Of a DNA stretch of 64,000 nucleotides, positions 1 to 10,813 are shown one piece after another. The notes beneath the pieces are model-generated. The model had not been told where the DNA came from, did no database searches, and worked only from the letters and a program-made list of their open reading frames with translations. Position numbers and translations under genes: made by a program. Positions within the stretch are counted from its first letter, which is position 1. Every line of letters begins with the position of its first letter. This DNA comes from Aphelocoma coerulescens (Eukaryota > Chordata > Aves > Passeriformes > Corvidae): the NCBI RefSeq assembly GCF_041296385.1, contig NW_027183585.1, forward strand, positions 124,001 through 188,000. The letters run 5' to 3'.

Positions 1-224
1 AGTGGGATCCTAGCAGCACCTGTGGAAGCCGGGAGAGAGGAGCCCACCTGGAGCAGGTTCGTGCAGGATTAATCATCCCGTGGCTTCCCACCAGGGTCCT
101 GTTGCTTCCAAAAGGCCCCACAGTGTCACTGTGGCCCCTCGGTTCCACCAGGTTCCATAGCGTCACTGTGGTGCCCAGGGTTCCGTCAGCTCCGCCAGCA
201 TCCCCACGGTCTGCAGAGCTCCCC

Positions 225-524
225 GAGCTTCTGTGGTGTCACAGTGGAGGCAGGGTTGCATCAGGTTCCATAGCATCACCACAGTCTCCAGGGCTCCCTG
301 AGCTTCTGTGGTGTCACAGTGGAGGCAGGGTTGCATCAGGTTCCATAGCATCAGCACGGTCTCCAGGGCTCCCAGAGGTTCTGTGGTGTCACAGAGGAGG
401 CAGGGTTGCATCAGGTTCCATAGCATCAGCACGGTCTCCAGGGCTCCAAGAGCTTCTGTGGTGTCACAGAGGAGGCAGGGTTGCATCAGGTTCAATAGCA
501 TCAGCACGGTCTCCAGGGCTCCCC
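225..524. repeat. Nested 75-bp minisatellite (VNTR), example in unit 1
   Basis: Each 75-mer starts GAGCTTCTGTGGTGTCAC (or GAGGTTCTG) and includes GCAGGGTTGCATCAGGTTC. Copies start at 225, 300, 375 and 450 in this unit. In every unit the block starts 224 bp after the unit start. Variants among copies are AGTGG or AGAGG after GTCAC, CAGCACGG or CACCACAG or CACCACGG, and the junction triplets. The final copy nearly always has GGTTCAATAG and is followed by an extra C and a partial sixth start. As 75 is 25 codons, three frames stay open through it: two on the plus strand, with 25-residue periods containing LLWCHSGGRVASGS and RQGCIRFHSIS, and one on the minus strand containing LMLWNLMQPCLHCDTTE. 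Nothing else suggests translation. Confidence 0.97.
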
Positions 525-2066
525 TGAGCTTCTGTGGTGGTGTCACAGAGGAGGCAGGCTTCCTTGTAGTTCCCCAGCATCACAAAGGCTCTCCTGGGAG
601 CCACGGGTCACAAAGCACCGTGGGCTCTGTGCAGCCCCGCTGTGTCACAATGGCCGCTGGCTTCCACGAGCCCCCGCAGTGTCCCAGTGGGCCCCGTGGC
701 TTTAGGAGTGGGTGGCTGGGAGTTGGTGCCAGCGGCTGGGGGAGCAGCAGCAGGGACTGTGTGTGGACAGTGCCATGGCCACTTGTGTGGCCACTGGTGT
801 CTCTGTGCCAGGCACAGCCGTGGTGTGTAACACCGGCTCTGGGTCCTTTGGCTGTGCAGGTGGCAGTCACGGCCTGGAGCAGGGCTGCTCCCGGGGGACA
901 GCCTGGGGCAGGAGGCTGCTGGAGATTCATTCCCCACACTCCTTGTCATGAGGTGCTCAGAGTGATTGGAAAGGCTGTTGGCAGCAGGCAGTTCTCTGGG
1001 TTCAAGCTGTGGAGCTGTCAGCGGGAATGCAAAGGCCAAGCTGGTGAGCCTTTTGTCCTGGTGCCTTTAGTGTGTGAGCAGTCCCTGGTGCCGTTGTCTT
1101 TGGATCCTGAGTGTGGGAGAGGCAAGGCTTAGGATGGTGCGTAGAGCTGAGAAGGAAAGTGCCGAGAGCAGCGTGTGTGCTGCTGCTTTGAGGGGTGCAG
1201 TTGAAGTTGTAGGCAGCAAGAGCTTTCTCAGCTGGCCCTTTTGTGAGCTCTGCTTTTGCCAGATGACTTCCATCTTACCCTCTTACCATCTTAGCCTCTC
1301 ATTTTTGCATATCCCAAACCCCCTTCCAAACATCCAGCAGCTGCTTGTAAAGAAGAAGTCCTAGAACAAAAAGCCAGTGCTGCCTTTCATAGCCCCTTTG
1401 CTGTCTATGAAGTAGAGGAAAGAAGCTAGTGAGACGCACTTTCTTTCTCAACTCCATAGAGCGCATCCTTCTCTCAAGGTGGCAGAGTCCTTGGCGGAAG
1501 TGAAGCATCTGCAGCTGCAGTTCAGACTGAGAGATGTGCCAGGACAGGAAACATTTGCTGACCTTCCCTGTTCCCTGTGCAACATGATTCTCGCATCCCA
1601 GTCACTTTCACATACCTTCGGTATCCCTGAGTCCAAGCAGCTAAAGCTCACAGAGACAGAAGTGTCAGGAAGGAAAACGTTGCAAAAGCACCCCCTTCTC
1701 TTATCAGCATATAAATTGTGCACAACAGGCTGCGGCACCGAACCTTCCTTCTCAGATAGACATGCCATCACACTTTTCACTCTTGCAGCTCGGTTGAAAA
1801 GCTCCAGCAGCTGCTCCCGCAATAGCAAAAGGTTCTAGAAGTGAAAGCCAGTTTGGGGCTGCACCTTCTCCTTGCCGCATGTAAGCCACACCAAACTCCC
1901 TGATGCACTCTGTCCTCCCCTTCTCAAAGGAGTAGACGGTGGCATCAGGACACACCTGTGTCCCAGCAGCTGGGTGCCCAGCCGGGAGCAGGAGCAGGGC
2001 TGGGGCTGCTCCCAAAGTTGCCCCGCCCCAATGCCAGAGCCGGACATATGCTGAGGGGGGGCTGGA

Positions 2067-2153
2067 TCAGGCTTTATTGTCCAGCTGCATGCCAGGAGTG
2101 AGCACAAAATCGACCTGCATTCTCTGCAGCATGCCATCCTGGAGCAGAGCCAT
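2067..2153 (-). other. Antisense 28-codon frame ending at an AATAAA, repeated in every unit (unit 1 copy)
   Basis: On the minus strand, ATG at 2153 opens 28 codons that end MQLDNKA then TGA at 2069-2067. The AATAAA hexamer (plus-strand TTTATT, 2073-2078) overlaps the last codons. The common C/A variation between units in this segment (GTC or GTA on the minus strand) is synonymous in this frame and makes a stop in the neighbouring longer frame. It could be the remnant of a last exon with its polyadenylation signal, but I do not recognise the peptide and chance is a real alternative. Confidence 0.25.
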
Positions 2154-2193
2154 TGCCAAAGGAAGCTGTGAGCCCGTGCCAAGCCAGTGCCGG

Positions 2194-4236
2194 AGTGGGA
2201 TCCTAGCAGCACCTGTGGAAGCCGGGAGAGAGGAGCCCACCTGGAGCAGGTTCGTGCAGGATTAATCATCCCGTGGCTTCCCACCAGGGTCCTGTTGCTT
2301 CCAAAAGGCCCCACAGTGTCACTGTGGCCCCTCGGTTCCACCAGGTTCCATAGCGTCACTGTGGTGCCCAGGGTTCCGTCAGCTTCGCCAGCATCCCCAC
2401 GGTCTGCAGAGCTCCCCGAGCTTCTGTGGTGTCACAGTGGAGGCAGGGTTGCATCAGGTTCCATAGCATCAGCACGGTCTCCAGGGCTCCCAGAGGTTCT
2501 GTGGTGTCACAGTGGAGGCAGGGTTGCATCAGGTTCCATAGCATCAGCACGGTCTCCAGGGCTCCCCTGAGCTTCTGTGGTGGTGTCACAGAGGAGCCAG
2601 GCTTCCTTGTAGTTCCCCAGCATCACAAAGGCTCTCCTGGGAGCCACGGGTCACAAAGCACCGTGGGCTCTGTGCAGCCCCGCTGTGTCACAATGGCCGC
2701 TGGCTTCCACGAGCCCCCGCAGTGTCCCAGTGGGCCCCGTGGCTTTAGGAGTGGGTGGCTGGGAGTTGGTGCCAGCGGCTGGGGGAGCAGCAGCAGGGAC
2801 TGTGTGTGGACAGTGCCATGGCCACTTGTGTGGCCACTGGTGTCTCTGTGCCAGGCACAGCCGTGGTGTGTAACACCGGCTCTGGGTCCTTTGGCTGTGC
2901 AGGTGGCAGTCACGGCCTGGAGCAGGGCTGCTCCCGGGGGACAGCCTGGGGCAGGAGGCTGCTGGAGATTCATTCCCCACACTCCTTGTCATGAGGTGCT
3001 CAGAGTGATTGGAAAGGCTGTTGGCAGCAGGCAGTTCTCTGGGTTCAAGCTGTGGAGCTGTCAGCGGGAATGCAAAGGCCAAGCTGGTGAGCCTTTTGTC
3101 CTGGTGCCTTTAGTGTGTGAGCAGTCCCTGGTGCCGTTGTCTTTGGATCCTGAGTGTGGGAGAGGCAAGGCTTAGGATGGTGCGTAGAGCTGAGAAGGAA
3201 AGTGCCGAGAGCAGCGTGTGTGCTGCTGCTTTGAGGGGTGCAGTTGAAGTTGTAGGCAGCAAGAGCTTTCTCAGCTGGCCCTTTTGTGAGCTCTGCTTTT
3301 GCCAGATGACTTCCATCTTACCCTCTTACCATCTTAGCCTCTCATTTTTGCATATCCCAAACCCCCTTCCAAACATCCAGCAGCTGCTTGTAAAGAAGAA
3401 GTCCTAGAACAAAAAGCCAGTGCTGCCTTTCATAGCCCCTTTGCTGTCTATGAAGTAGAGGAAAGAAGCTAGTGAGACGCACTTTCTTTCTCAACTCCAT
3501 AGAGCGCATCCTTCTCTCAAGGTGGCAGAGTCCTTGGCGGAAGTGAAGCATCTGCAGCTGCAGTTCAGACTGAGAGATGTGCCAGGACAGGAAACATTTG
3601 CTGACCTTCCCTGTTCCCTGTGCAACATGATTCTCGCATCCCAGTCACTTTCACATACCTTCGGTATCCCTGAGTCCAAGCAGCTAAAGCTCACAGAGAC
3701 AGAAGTGTCAGGAAGGAAAACGTTCCAAAAGCACCCCCTTCTCTTATCAGCATATAAATTGTGCACAACAGGCTGCGGCACCGAACCTTCCTTCTCAGAT
3801 AGACATGCCATCACACTTTTCACTCTTGCAGCTCGGTTGAAAAGCTCCAGCAGCTGCTCCCGCAATAGCAAAAGGTTCTAGAAGTGAAAGCCAGTTTGGG
3901 GCTGCACCTTCTCCTTGCCGCATGTAAGCCACACCAAACTCCCTGATGCACTCTGTCCTCCCCTTCTCAAAGGAGTAGACGGTGGCATCAGGACACACCT
4001 GTGTCCCAGCAGCTGGGTGCCCAGCCGGGAGCAGGAGCAGGGCTGGGGCTGCTCCCAAAGTTGCCCCGCCCCAATGCCAGAGCCGGACATATGCTGAGGG
4101 GGGGCTGGATCAGGCTTTATTGTCCAGCTGCATGCCAGGAGTGAGCACAAAATCTACCTGCATTCTCTGCAGCATGCCATCCTGGAGCAGAGCCATTGCC
4201 AAAGGAAGCTGTGAGCCCGTGCCAAGCCAGTGCCGG
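2194..4236 (+). repeat. Macrosatellite unit 2 (2043 bp, 2 VNTR copies)
   Basis: One of the shortest forms; VNTR at 2418-2567. The leader has GTCAGCTTCGCC, the mid-unit site is AACGTTCCAAAAG, and the tail has AAATCTACC and GGAAGCTGTGAG. The last VNTR copy carries GGTTCCATAG where most units have GGTTCAATAG in that position; unit 15 shares this. Confidence 0.95.
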
Positions 4237-6429
4237 AGTGGGATCCTAGCAGCACCTGTGGAAGCCGGGAGAGAGGAGCCCACCTGGAGCAGGTTCGTGC
4301 AGGATTAATCATCCCGTGGCTTCCCACCAGGGTCCTGTTGCTTCCAAAAGGCCCCACAGTGTCACTGTGGCCCCTCGGTTCCACCAGGTTCCATAGCGTC
4401 ACTGTGGTGCCCAGGGTTCCGTCAGCTTCGCCAGCATCCCCACGGTCTGCAGAGCTCCCCAAGCTTCTGTGGTGTCACAGTGGAGGCAGGGTTGCATCAG
4501 GTTCCATAGCATCAGCACGGTCTCCAGGGCTCCCAGAGGTTCTGTGGTGTCACAGTGGAGGCAGGGTTGCATCAGGTTCCATAGCATCACCACAGTCTCC
4601 AGGGCTCCCTGAGCTTCTGTGGTGTCACAGTGGAGGCAGGGTTGCATCAGGTTCCATAGCATCACCACGGTCTCCAGGGCTCCAAGAGCTTCTGTGGTGT
4701 CACAGAGGAGGCAGGGTTGCATCAGGTTCAATAGCATCAGCACGGTCTCCAGGGCTCCCCTGAGCTTCTGTGGTGGTGTCACAGAGGAGCCAGGCTTCCT
4801 TGTAGTTCCCCAGCATCACAAAGGCTCTCCTGGGAGCCACGGGTCACAAAGCACCGTGGGCTCTGTGCAGCCCCGCTGTGTCACAATGGCCGCTGGCTTC
4901 CACGAGCCCCCGCAGTGTCCCAGTGGGCCCCGTGGCTTTAGGAGTGGGTGGCTGGGAGTTGGTGCCAGCGGCTGGGGGAGCAGCAGCAGGGACTGTGTGT
5001 GGACAGTGCCATGGCCACTTGTGTGGCCACTGGTGTCTCTGTGCCAGGCACAGCCGTGGTGTGTAACACCGGCTCTGGGTCCTTTGGCTGTGCAGGTGGC
5101 AGTCACGGCCTGGAGCAGGGCTGCTCCCGGGGGACAGCCTGGGGCAGGAGGCTGCTGGAGATTCATTCCCCACACTCCTTGTCATGAGGTGCTCAGAGTG
5201 ATTGGAAAGGCTGTTGGCAGCAGGCAGTTCTCTGGGTTCAAGCTGTGGAGCTGTCAGCGGGAATGCAAAGGCCAAGCTGGTGAGCCTTTTGTCCTGGTGC
5301 CTTTAGTGTGTGAGCAGTCCCTGGTGCCGTTGTCTTTGGATCCTGAGTGTGGGAGAGGCAAGGCTTAGGATGGTGCGTAGAGCTGAGAAGGAAAGTGCCG
5401 AGAGCAGCGTGTGTGCTGCTGCTTTGAGGGGTGCAGTTGAAGTTGTAGGCAGCAAGAGCTTTCTCAGCTGGCCCTTTTGTGAGCTCTGCTTTTGCCAGAT
5501 GACTTCCATCTTACCCTCTTACCATCTTAGCCTCTCATTTTTGCATATCCCAAACCCCCTTCCAAACATCCAGCAGCTGCTTGTAAAGAAGAAGTCCTAG
5601 AACAAAAAGCCAGTGCTGCCTTTCATAGCCCCTTTGCTGTCTATGAAGTAGAGGAAAGAAGCTAGTGAGACGCACTTTCTTTCTCAACTCCATAGAGCGC
5701 ATCCTTCTCTCAAGGTGGCAGAGTCCTTGGCGGAAGTGAAGCATCTGCAGCTGCAGTTCAGACTGAGAGATGTGCCAGGACAGGAAACATTTGCTGACCT
5801 TCCCTGTTCCCTGTGCAACATGATTCTCGCATCCCAGTCACTTTCACATACCTTCGGTATCCCTGAGTCCAAGCAGCTAAAGCTCACAGAGACAGAAGTG
5901 TCAGGAAGGAAAACGTTCCAAAAGCACCCCCTTCTCTTATCAGCATATAAATTGTGCACAACAGGCTGCGGCACCGAACCTTCCTTCTCAGATAGACATG
6001 CCATCACACTTTTCACTCTTGCAGCTCGGTTGAAAAGCTCCAGCAGCTGCTCCCGCAATAGCAAAAGGTTCTAGAAGTGAAAGCCAGTTTGGGGCTGCAC
6101 CTTCTCCTTGCCGCATGTAAGCCACACCAAACTCCCTGATGCACTCTGTCCTCCCCTTCTCAAAGGAGTAGACGGTGGCATCAGGACACACCTGTGTCCC
6201 AGCAGCTGGGTGCCCAGCCGGGAGCAGGAGCAGGGCTGGGGCTGCTCCCAAAGTTGCCCCGCCCCAATGCCAGAGCCGGACATATGCTGAGGGGGGGCTG
6301 GATCAGGCTTTATTGTCCAGCTGCATGCCAGGAGTGAGCACAAAATCTACCTGCATTCTCTGCAGCATGCCATCCTGGAGCAGAGCCATTGCCAAAGGAA
6401 GCTGTGAGCCCGTGCCAAGCCAGTGCCGG
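4237..6429 (+). repeat. Macrosatellite unit 3 (2193 bp, 4 VNTR copies)
   Basis: VNTR at 4461-4760. A distinctive GCTCCCCAAGCTT (instead of CCCCGAGCTT) opens the VNTR and recurs only in unit 16. The leader has GTCAGCTTCGCC and the tail AAATCTACC with GGAAGCTGTGAG. Confidence 0.95.
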
Positions 6430-8622
6430 AGTGGGATCCTAGCAGCACCTGTGGAAGCCGGGAGAGAGGAGCCCACCTGGAGCAGGTTCGTGCAGGATTA
6501 ATCATCCCGTGGCTTCCCACCAGGGTCCTGTTGCTTCCAAAAGGCCCCACAGTGTCACTGTGGCCCCTCGGTTCCACCAGGTTCCATAGCGTCACTGTGG
6601 TGCCCAGGGTTCCGTCAGCTTCGCCAGCATCCCCACGGTCTGCAGAGCTCCCCGAGCTTCTGTGGTGTCACAGTGGAGGCAGGGTTGCATCAGGTTCCAT
6701 AGCATCAGCACGGTCTCCAGGGCTCCCAGAGGTTCTGTGGTGTCACAGTGGAGGCAGGGTTGCATCAGGTTCCATAGCATCACCACAGTCTCCAGGGCTC
6801 CCTGAGCTTCTGTGGTGTCACAGTGGAGGCAGGGTTGCATCAGGTTCCATAGCATCAGCACGGTCTCCAGGGCTCCAAGAGGTTCTGTGGTGTCACAGAG
6901 GAGGCAGGGTTGCATCAGGTTCAATAGCATCAGCACGGTCTCCAGGGCTCCCCTGAGCTTCTGTGGTGGTGTCACAGAGGAGCCAGGCTTCCTTGTAGTT
7001 CCCCAGCATCACAAAGGCTCTCCTGGGAGCCACGGGTCACAAAGCACCGTGGGCTCTGTGCAGCCCCGCTGTGTCACAATGGCCGCTGGCTTCCACGAGC
7101 CCCCGCAGTGTCCCAGTGGGCCCCGTGGCTTTAGGAGTGGGTGGCTGGGAGTTGGTGCCAGCGGCTGGGGGAGCAGCAGCAGGGACTGTGTGTGGACAGT
7201 GCCATGGCCACTTGTGTGGCCACTGGTGTCTCTGTGCCAGGCACAGCCGTGGTGTGTAACACCGGCTCTGGGTCCTTTGGCTGTGCAGGTGGCAGTCACG
7301 GCCTGGAGCAGGGCTGCTCCCGGGGGACAGCCTGGGGCAGGAGGCTGCTGGAGATTCATTCCCCACACTCCTTGTCATGAGGTGCTCAGAGTGATTGGAA
7401 AGGCTGTTGGCAGCAGGCAGTTCTCTGGGTTCAAGCTGTGGAGCTGTCAGCGGGAATGCAAAGGCCAAGCTGGTGAGCCTTTTGTCCTGGTGCCTTTAGT
7501 GTGTGAGCAGTCCCTGGTGCCGTTGTCTTTGGATCCTGAGTGTGGGAGAGGCAAGGCTTAGGATGGTGCGTAGAGCTGAGAAGGAAAGTGCCGAGAGCAG
7601 CGTGTGTGCTGCTGCTTTGAGGGGTGCAGTTGAAGTTGTAGGCAGCAAGAGCTTTCTCAGCTGGCCCTTTTGTGAGCTCTGCTTTTGCCAGATGACTTCC
7701 ATCTTACCCTCTTACCATCTTAGCCTCTCATTTTTGCATATCCCAAACCCCCTTCCAAACATCCAGCAGCTGCTTGTAAAGAAGAAGTCCTAGAACAAAA
7801 AGCCAGTGCTGCCTTTCATAGCCCCTTTGCTGTCTATGAAGTAGAGGAAAGAAGCTAGTGAGACGCACTTTCTTTCTCAACTCCATAGAGCGCATCCTTC
7901 TCTCAAGGTGGCAGAGTCCTTGGCGGAAGTGAAGCATCTGCAGCTGCAGTTCAGACTGAGAGATGTGCCAGGACAGGAAACATTTGCTGACCTTCCCTGT
8001 TCCCTGTGCAACATGATTCTCGCATCCCAGTCACTTTCACATACCTTCGGTATCCCTGAGTCCAAGCAGCTAAAGCTCACAGAGACAGAAGTGTCAGGAA
8101 GGAAAACGTTCCAAAAGCACCCCCTTCTCTTATCAGCATATAAATTGTGCACAACAGGCTGCGGCACCGAACCTTCCTTCTCAGATAGACATGCCATCAC
8201 ACTTTTCACTCTTGCAGCTCGGTTGAAAAGCTCCAGCAGCTGCTCCCGCAATAGCAAAAGGTTCTAGAAGTGAAAGCCAGTTTGGGGCTGCACCTTCTCC
8301 TTGCCGCATGTAAGCCACACCAAACTCCCTGATGCACTCTGTCCTCCCCTTCTCAAAGGAGTAGACGGTGGCATCAGGACACACCTGTGTCCCAGCAGCT
8401 GGGTGCCCAGCCGGGAGCAGGAGCAGGGCTGGGGCTGCTCCCAAAGTTGCCCCGCCCCAATGCCAGAGCCGGACATATGCTGAGGGGGGGCTGGATCAGG
8501 CTTTATTGTCCAGCTGCATGCCAGGAGTGAGCACAAAATCTACCTGCATTCTCTGCAGCATGCCATCCTGGAGCAGAGCCATTGCCAAAGGAAGCTGTGA
8601 GCCCGTGCCAAGCCAGTGCCGG
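6430..8622 (+). repeat. Macrosatellite unit 4 (2193 bp, 4 VNTR copies)
   Basis: VNTR at 6654-6953. Its fourth copy begins AAGAGGTTCTG, a combination of the usual CCAAGAGC and CCAGAGGT junctions that I see only here. Leader GTCAGCTTCGCC; tail AAATCTACC and GGAAGCTGTGAG. Confidence 0.95.
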
Positions 8623-10813
8623 AGTGGGATCCTAGCAGCACCTGTGGAAGCCGGGAGAGAGGAGCCCACCTGGAGCAGGTTCGTGCAGGATTAATCATCC
8701 CGTGGCTTCCCACCAGGGTCCTGTTGCTTCCAAAAGGCCCCACAGTGTCACTGTGGCCCCTCGGTTCCACCAGGTTCCATAGCGTCACTGTGGTGCCCAG
8801 GGTTCCGTCAGCTTCGCCAGCATCCCCACGGTCTGCAGAGCTCCCCGAGCTTCTGTGGTGTCACAGTGGAGGCAGGGTTGCATCAGGTTCCATAGCATCA
8901 GCACGGTCTCCAGGGCTCCCAGAGGTTCTGTGGTGTCACAGTGGAGGCAGGGTTGCATCAGGTTCCATAGCATCACCACAGTCTCCAGGGCTCCCTGAGC
9001 TTCTGTGGTGTCACAGTGGAGGCAGGGTTGCATCAGGTTCCATAGCATCACCACGGTCTCCAGGGCTCCCTGAGCTTCTGTGGTGTCACAGAGGAGGCAG
9101 GGTTGCATCAGGTTCAATAGCATCAGCACGGTCTCCAGGGCTCCCCTGAGCTTCTGTGGTGGTGTCACAGAGGAGCCAGGCTTCCTTGTAGTTCCCCAGC
9201 ATCACAAAGGCTCTCCTGGGAGCCACGGGTCACAAAGCACCGTGGGCTCTGTGCAGCCCCGCTGTGTCACAATGGCCGCTGGCTTCCACGAGCCCCCGCA
9301 GTGTCCCAGTGGGCCCCGTGGCTTTAGGAGTGGGTGGCTGGGAGTTGGTGCCAGCGGCTGGGGGAGCAGCAGCAGGGACTGTGTGTGGACAGTGCCATGG
9401 CCACTTGTGTGGCCACTGGTGTCTCTGTGCCAGGCACAGCCGTGGTGTGTAACACCGGCTCTGGGTCCTTTGGCTGTGCAGGTGGCAGTCACGGCCTGGA
9501 GCAGGGCTGCTCCCGGGGGACAGCCTGGGGCAGGAGGCTGCTGGAGATTCATTCCCCACACTCCTTGTCATGAGGTGCTCAGAGTGATTGGAAAGGCTGT
9601 TGGCAGCAGGCAGTTCTCTGGGTTCAAGCTGTGGAGCTGTCAGCGGGAATGCAAAGGCCAAGCTGGTGAGCCTTTTGTCCTGGTGCCTTTAGTGTGTGAG
9701 CAGTCCCTGGTGCCGTTGTCTTTGGATCCTGAGTGTGGGAGAGGCAAGGCTTAGGATGGTGCGTAGAGCTGAGAAGGAAAGTGCCGAGAGCAGCGTGTGC
9801 TGCTGCTTTGAGGGGTGCAGTTGAAGTTGTAGGCAGCAAGAGCTTTCTCAGCTGGCCCTTTTGTGAGCTCTGCTTTTGCCAGATGACTTCCATCTTACCC
9901 TCTTACCATCTTAGCCTCTCATTTTTGCATATCCCAAACCCCCTTCCAAACATCCAGCAGCTGCTTGTAAAGAAGAAGTCCTAGAACAAAAAGCCAGTGC
10001 TGCCTTTCATAGCCCCTTTGCTGTCTATGAAGTAGAGGAAAGAAGCTAGTGAGACGCACTTTCTTTCTCAACTCCATAGAGCGCATCCTTCTCTCAAGGT
10101 GGCAGAGTCCTTGGCGGAAGTGAAGCATCTGCAGCTGCAGTTCAGACTGAGAGATGTGCCAGGACAGGAAACATTTGCTGACCTTCCCTGTTCCCTGTGC
10201 AACATGATTCTCGCATCCCAGTCACTTTCACATACCTTCGGTATCCCTGAGTCCAAGCAGCTAAAGCTCACAGAGACAGAAGTGTCAGGAAGGAAAACGT
10301 TCCAAAAGCACCCCCTTCTCTTATCAGCATATAAATTGTGCACAACAGGCTGCGGCACCGAACCTTCCTTCTCAGATAGACATGCCATCACACTTTTCAC
10401 TCTTGCAGCTCGGTTGAAAAGCTCCAGCAGCTGCTCCCGCAATAGCAAAAGGTTCTAGAAGTGAAAGCCAGTTTGGGGCTGCACCTTCTCCTTGCCGCAT
10501 GTAAGCCACACCAAACTCCCTGATGCACTCTGTCCTCCCCTTCTCAAAGGAGTAGACGGTGGCATCAGGACACACCTGTGTCCCAGCAGCTGGGTGCCCA
10601 GCCGGGAGCAGGAGCAGGGCTGGGGCTGCTCCCAAAGTTGCCCCGCCCCAATGCCAGAGCCGGACATATGCTGAGGGGGGGCTGGATCAGGCTTTATTGT
10701 CCAGCTGCATGCCAGGAGTGAGCACAAAATCGACCTGCATTCTCTGCAGCATGCCATCCTGGAGCAGAGCCATTGCCAAAGGAAGCCGTGAGCCCGTGCC
10801 AAGCCAGTGCCGG
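8623..10813 (+). repeat. Macrosatellite unit 5 (2191 bp, 4 VNTR copies, 2-bp deletion)
   Basis: VNTR at 8847-9146. This is the first of six adjacent units with GCGTGTGCTGCTG in place of GCGTGTGTGCTGCTG (near 9794). The tail switches to AAATCGACC and GGAAGCCGTGAG, the states of the following block. Confidence 0.95.

Larger units (their letters stand above)
1..2193 (+). repeat. Macrosatellite unit 1 (2193 bp, 4 VNTR copies)
   Basis: VNTR at 225-524. Diagnostic states: GTCAGCTCCGCC in the leader, AGGAGGCAGGCTT after the VNTR (most units have AGGAGCCAGGCTT), AACGTTGCAAAAG near 1678, AAATCGACC near 2108, and GGAAGCTGTGAG at the end. This combination is otherwise seen only in unit 14. The unit may be preceded by further copies outside the window. 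Confidence 0.95.

Noticed and set aside
225..524. CRISPR array
   Set aside because: Repeats abut with no spacers, the unit is 75 bp, and the host is a vertebrate.
308..1132. Long plus-strand open frame (274 codons; up to 299 in units 24-26) through the VNTR and beyond, as a protein gene
   Set aside because: The repeat length is a multiple of three, two other frames are open across the same VNTR, the start lies inside the VNTR, and there is no domain. Conservation between units reflects recent copying, not selection.
1710..1715. TATAAA in each array unit as a promoter
   Set aside because: Isolated hexamer in an AT-rich patch with no other promoter element or downstream gene.
1448..1838. Overlapping sense (1479-1838) and antisense (1448-1828) open frames of about 120 codons, present in every unit
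   Set aside because: They lie almost exactly opposite each other, the variable sites are mostly missense in both, and neither shows a known motif. No basis to choose either.
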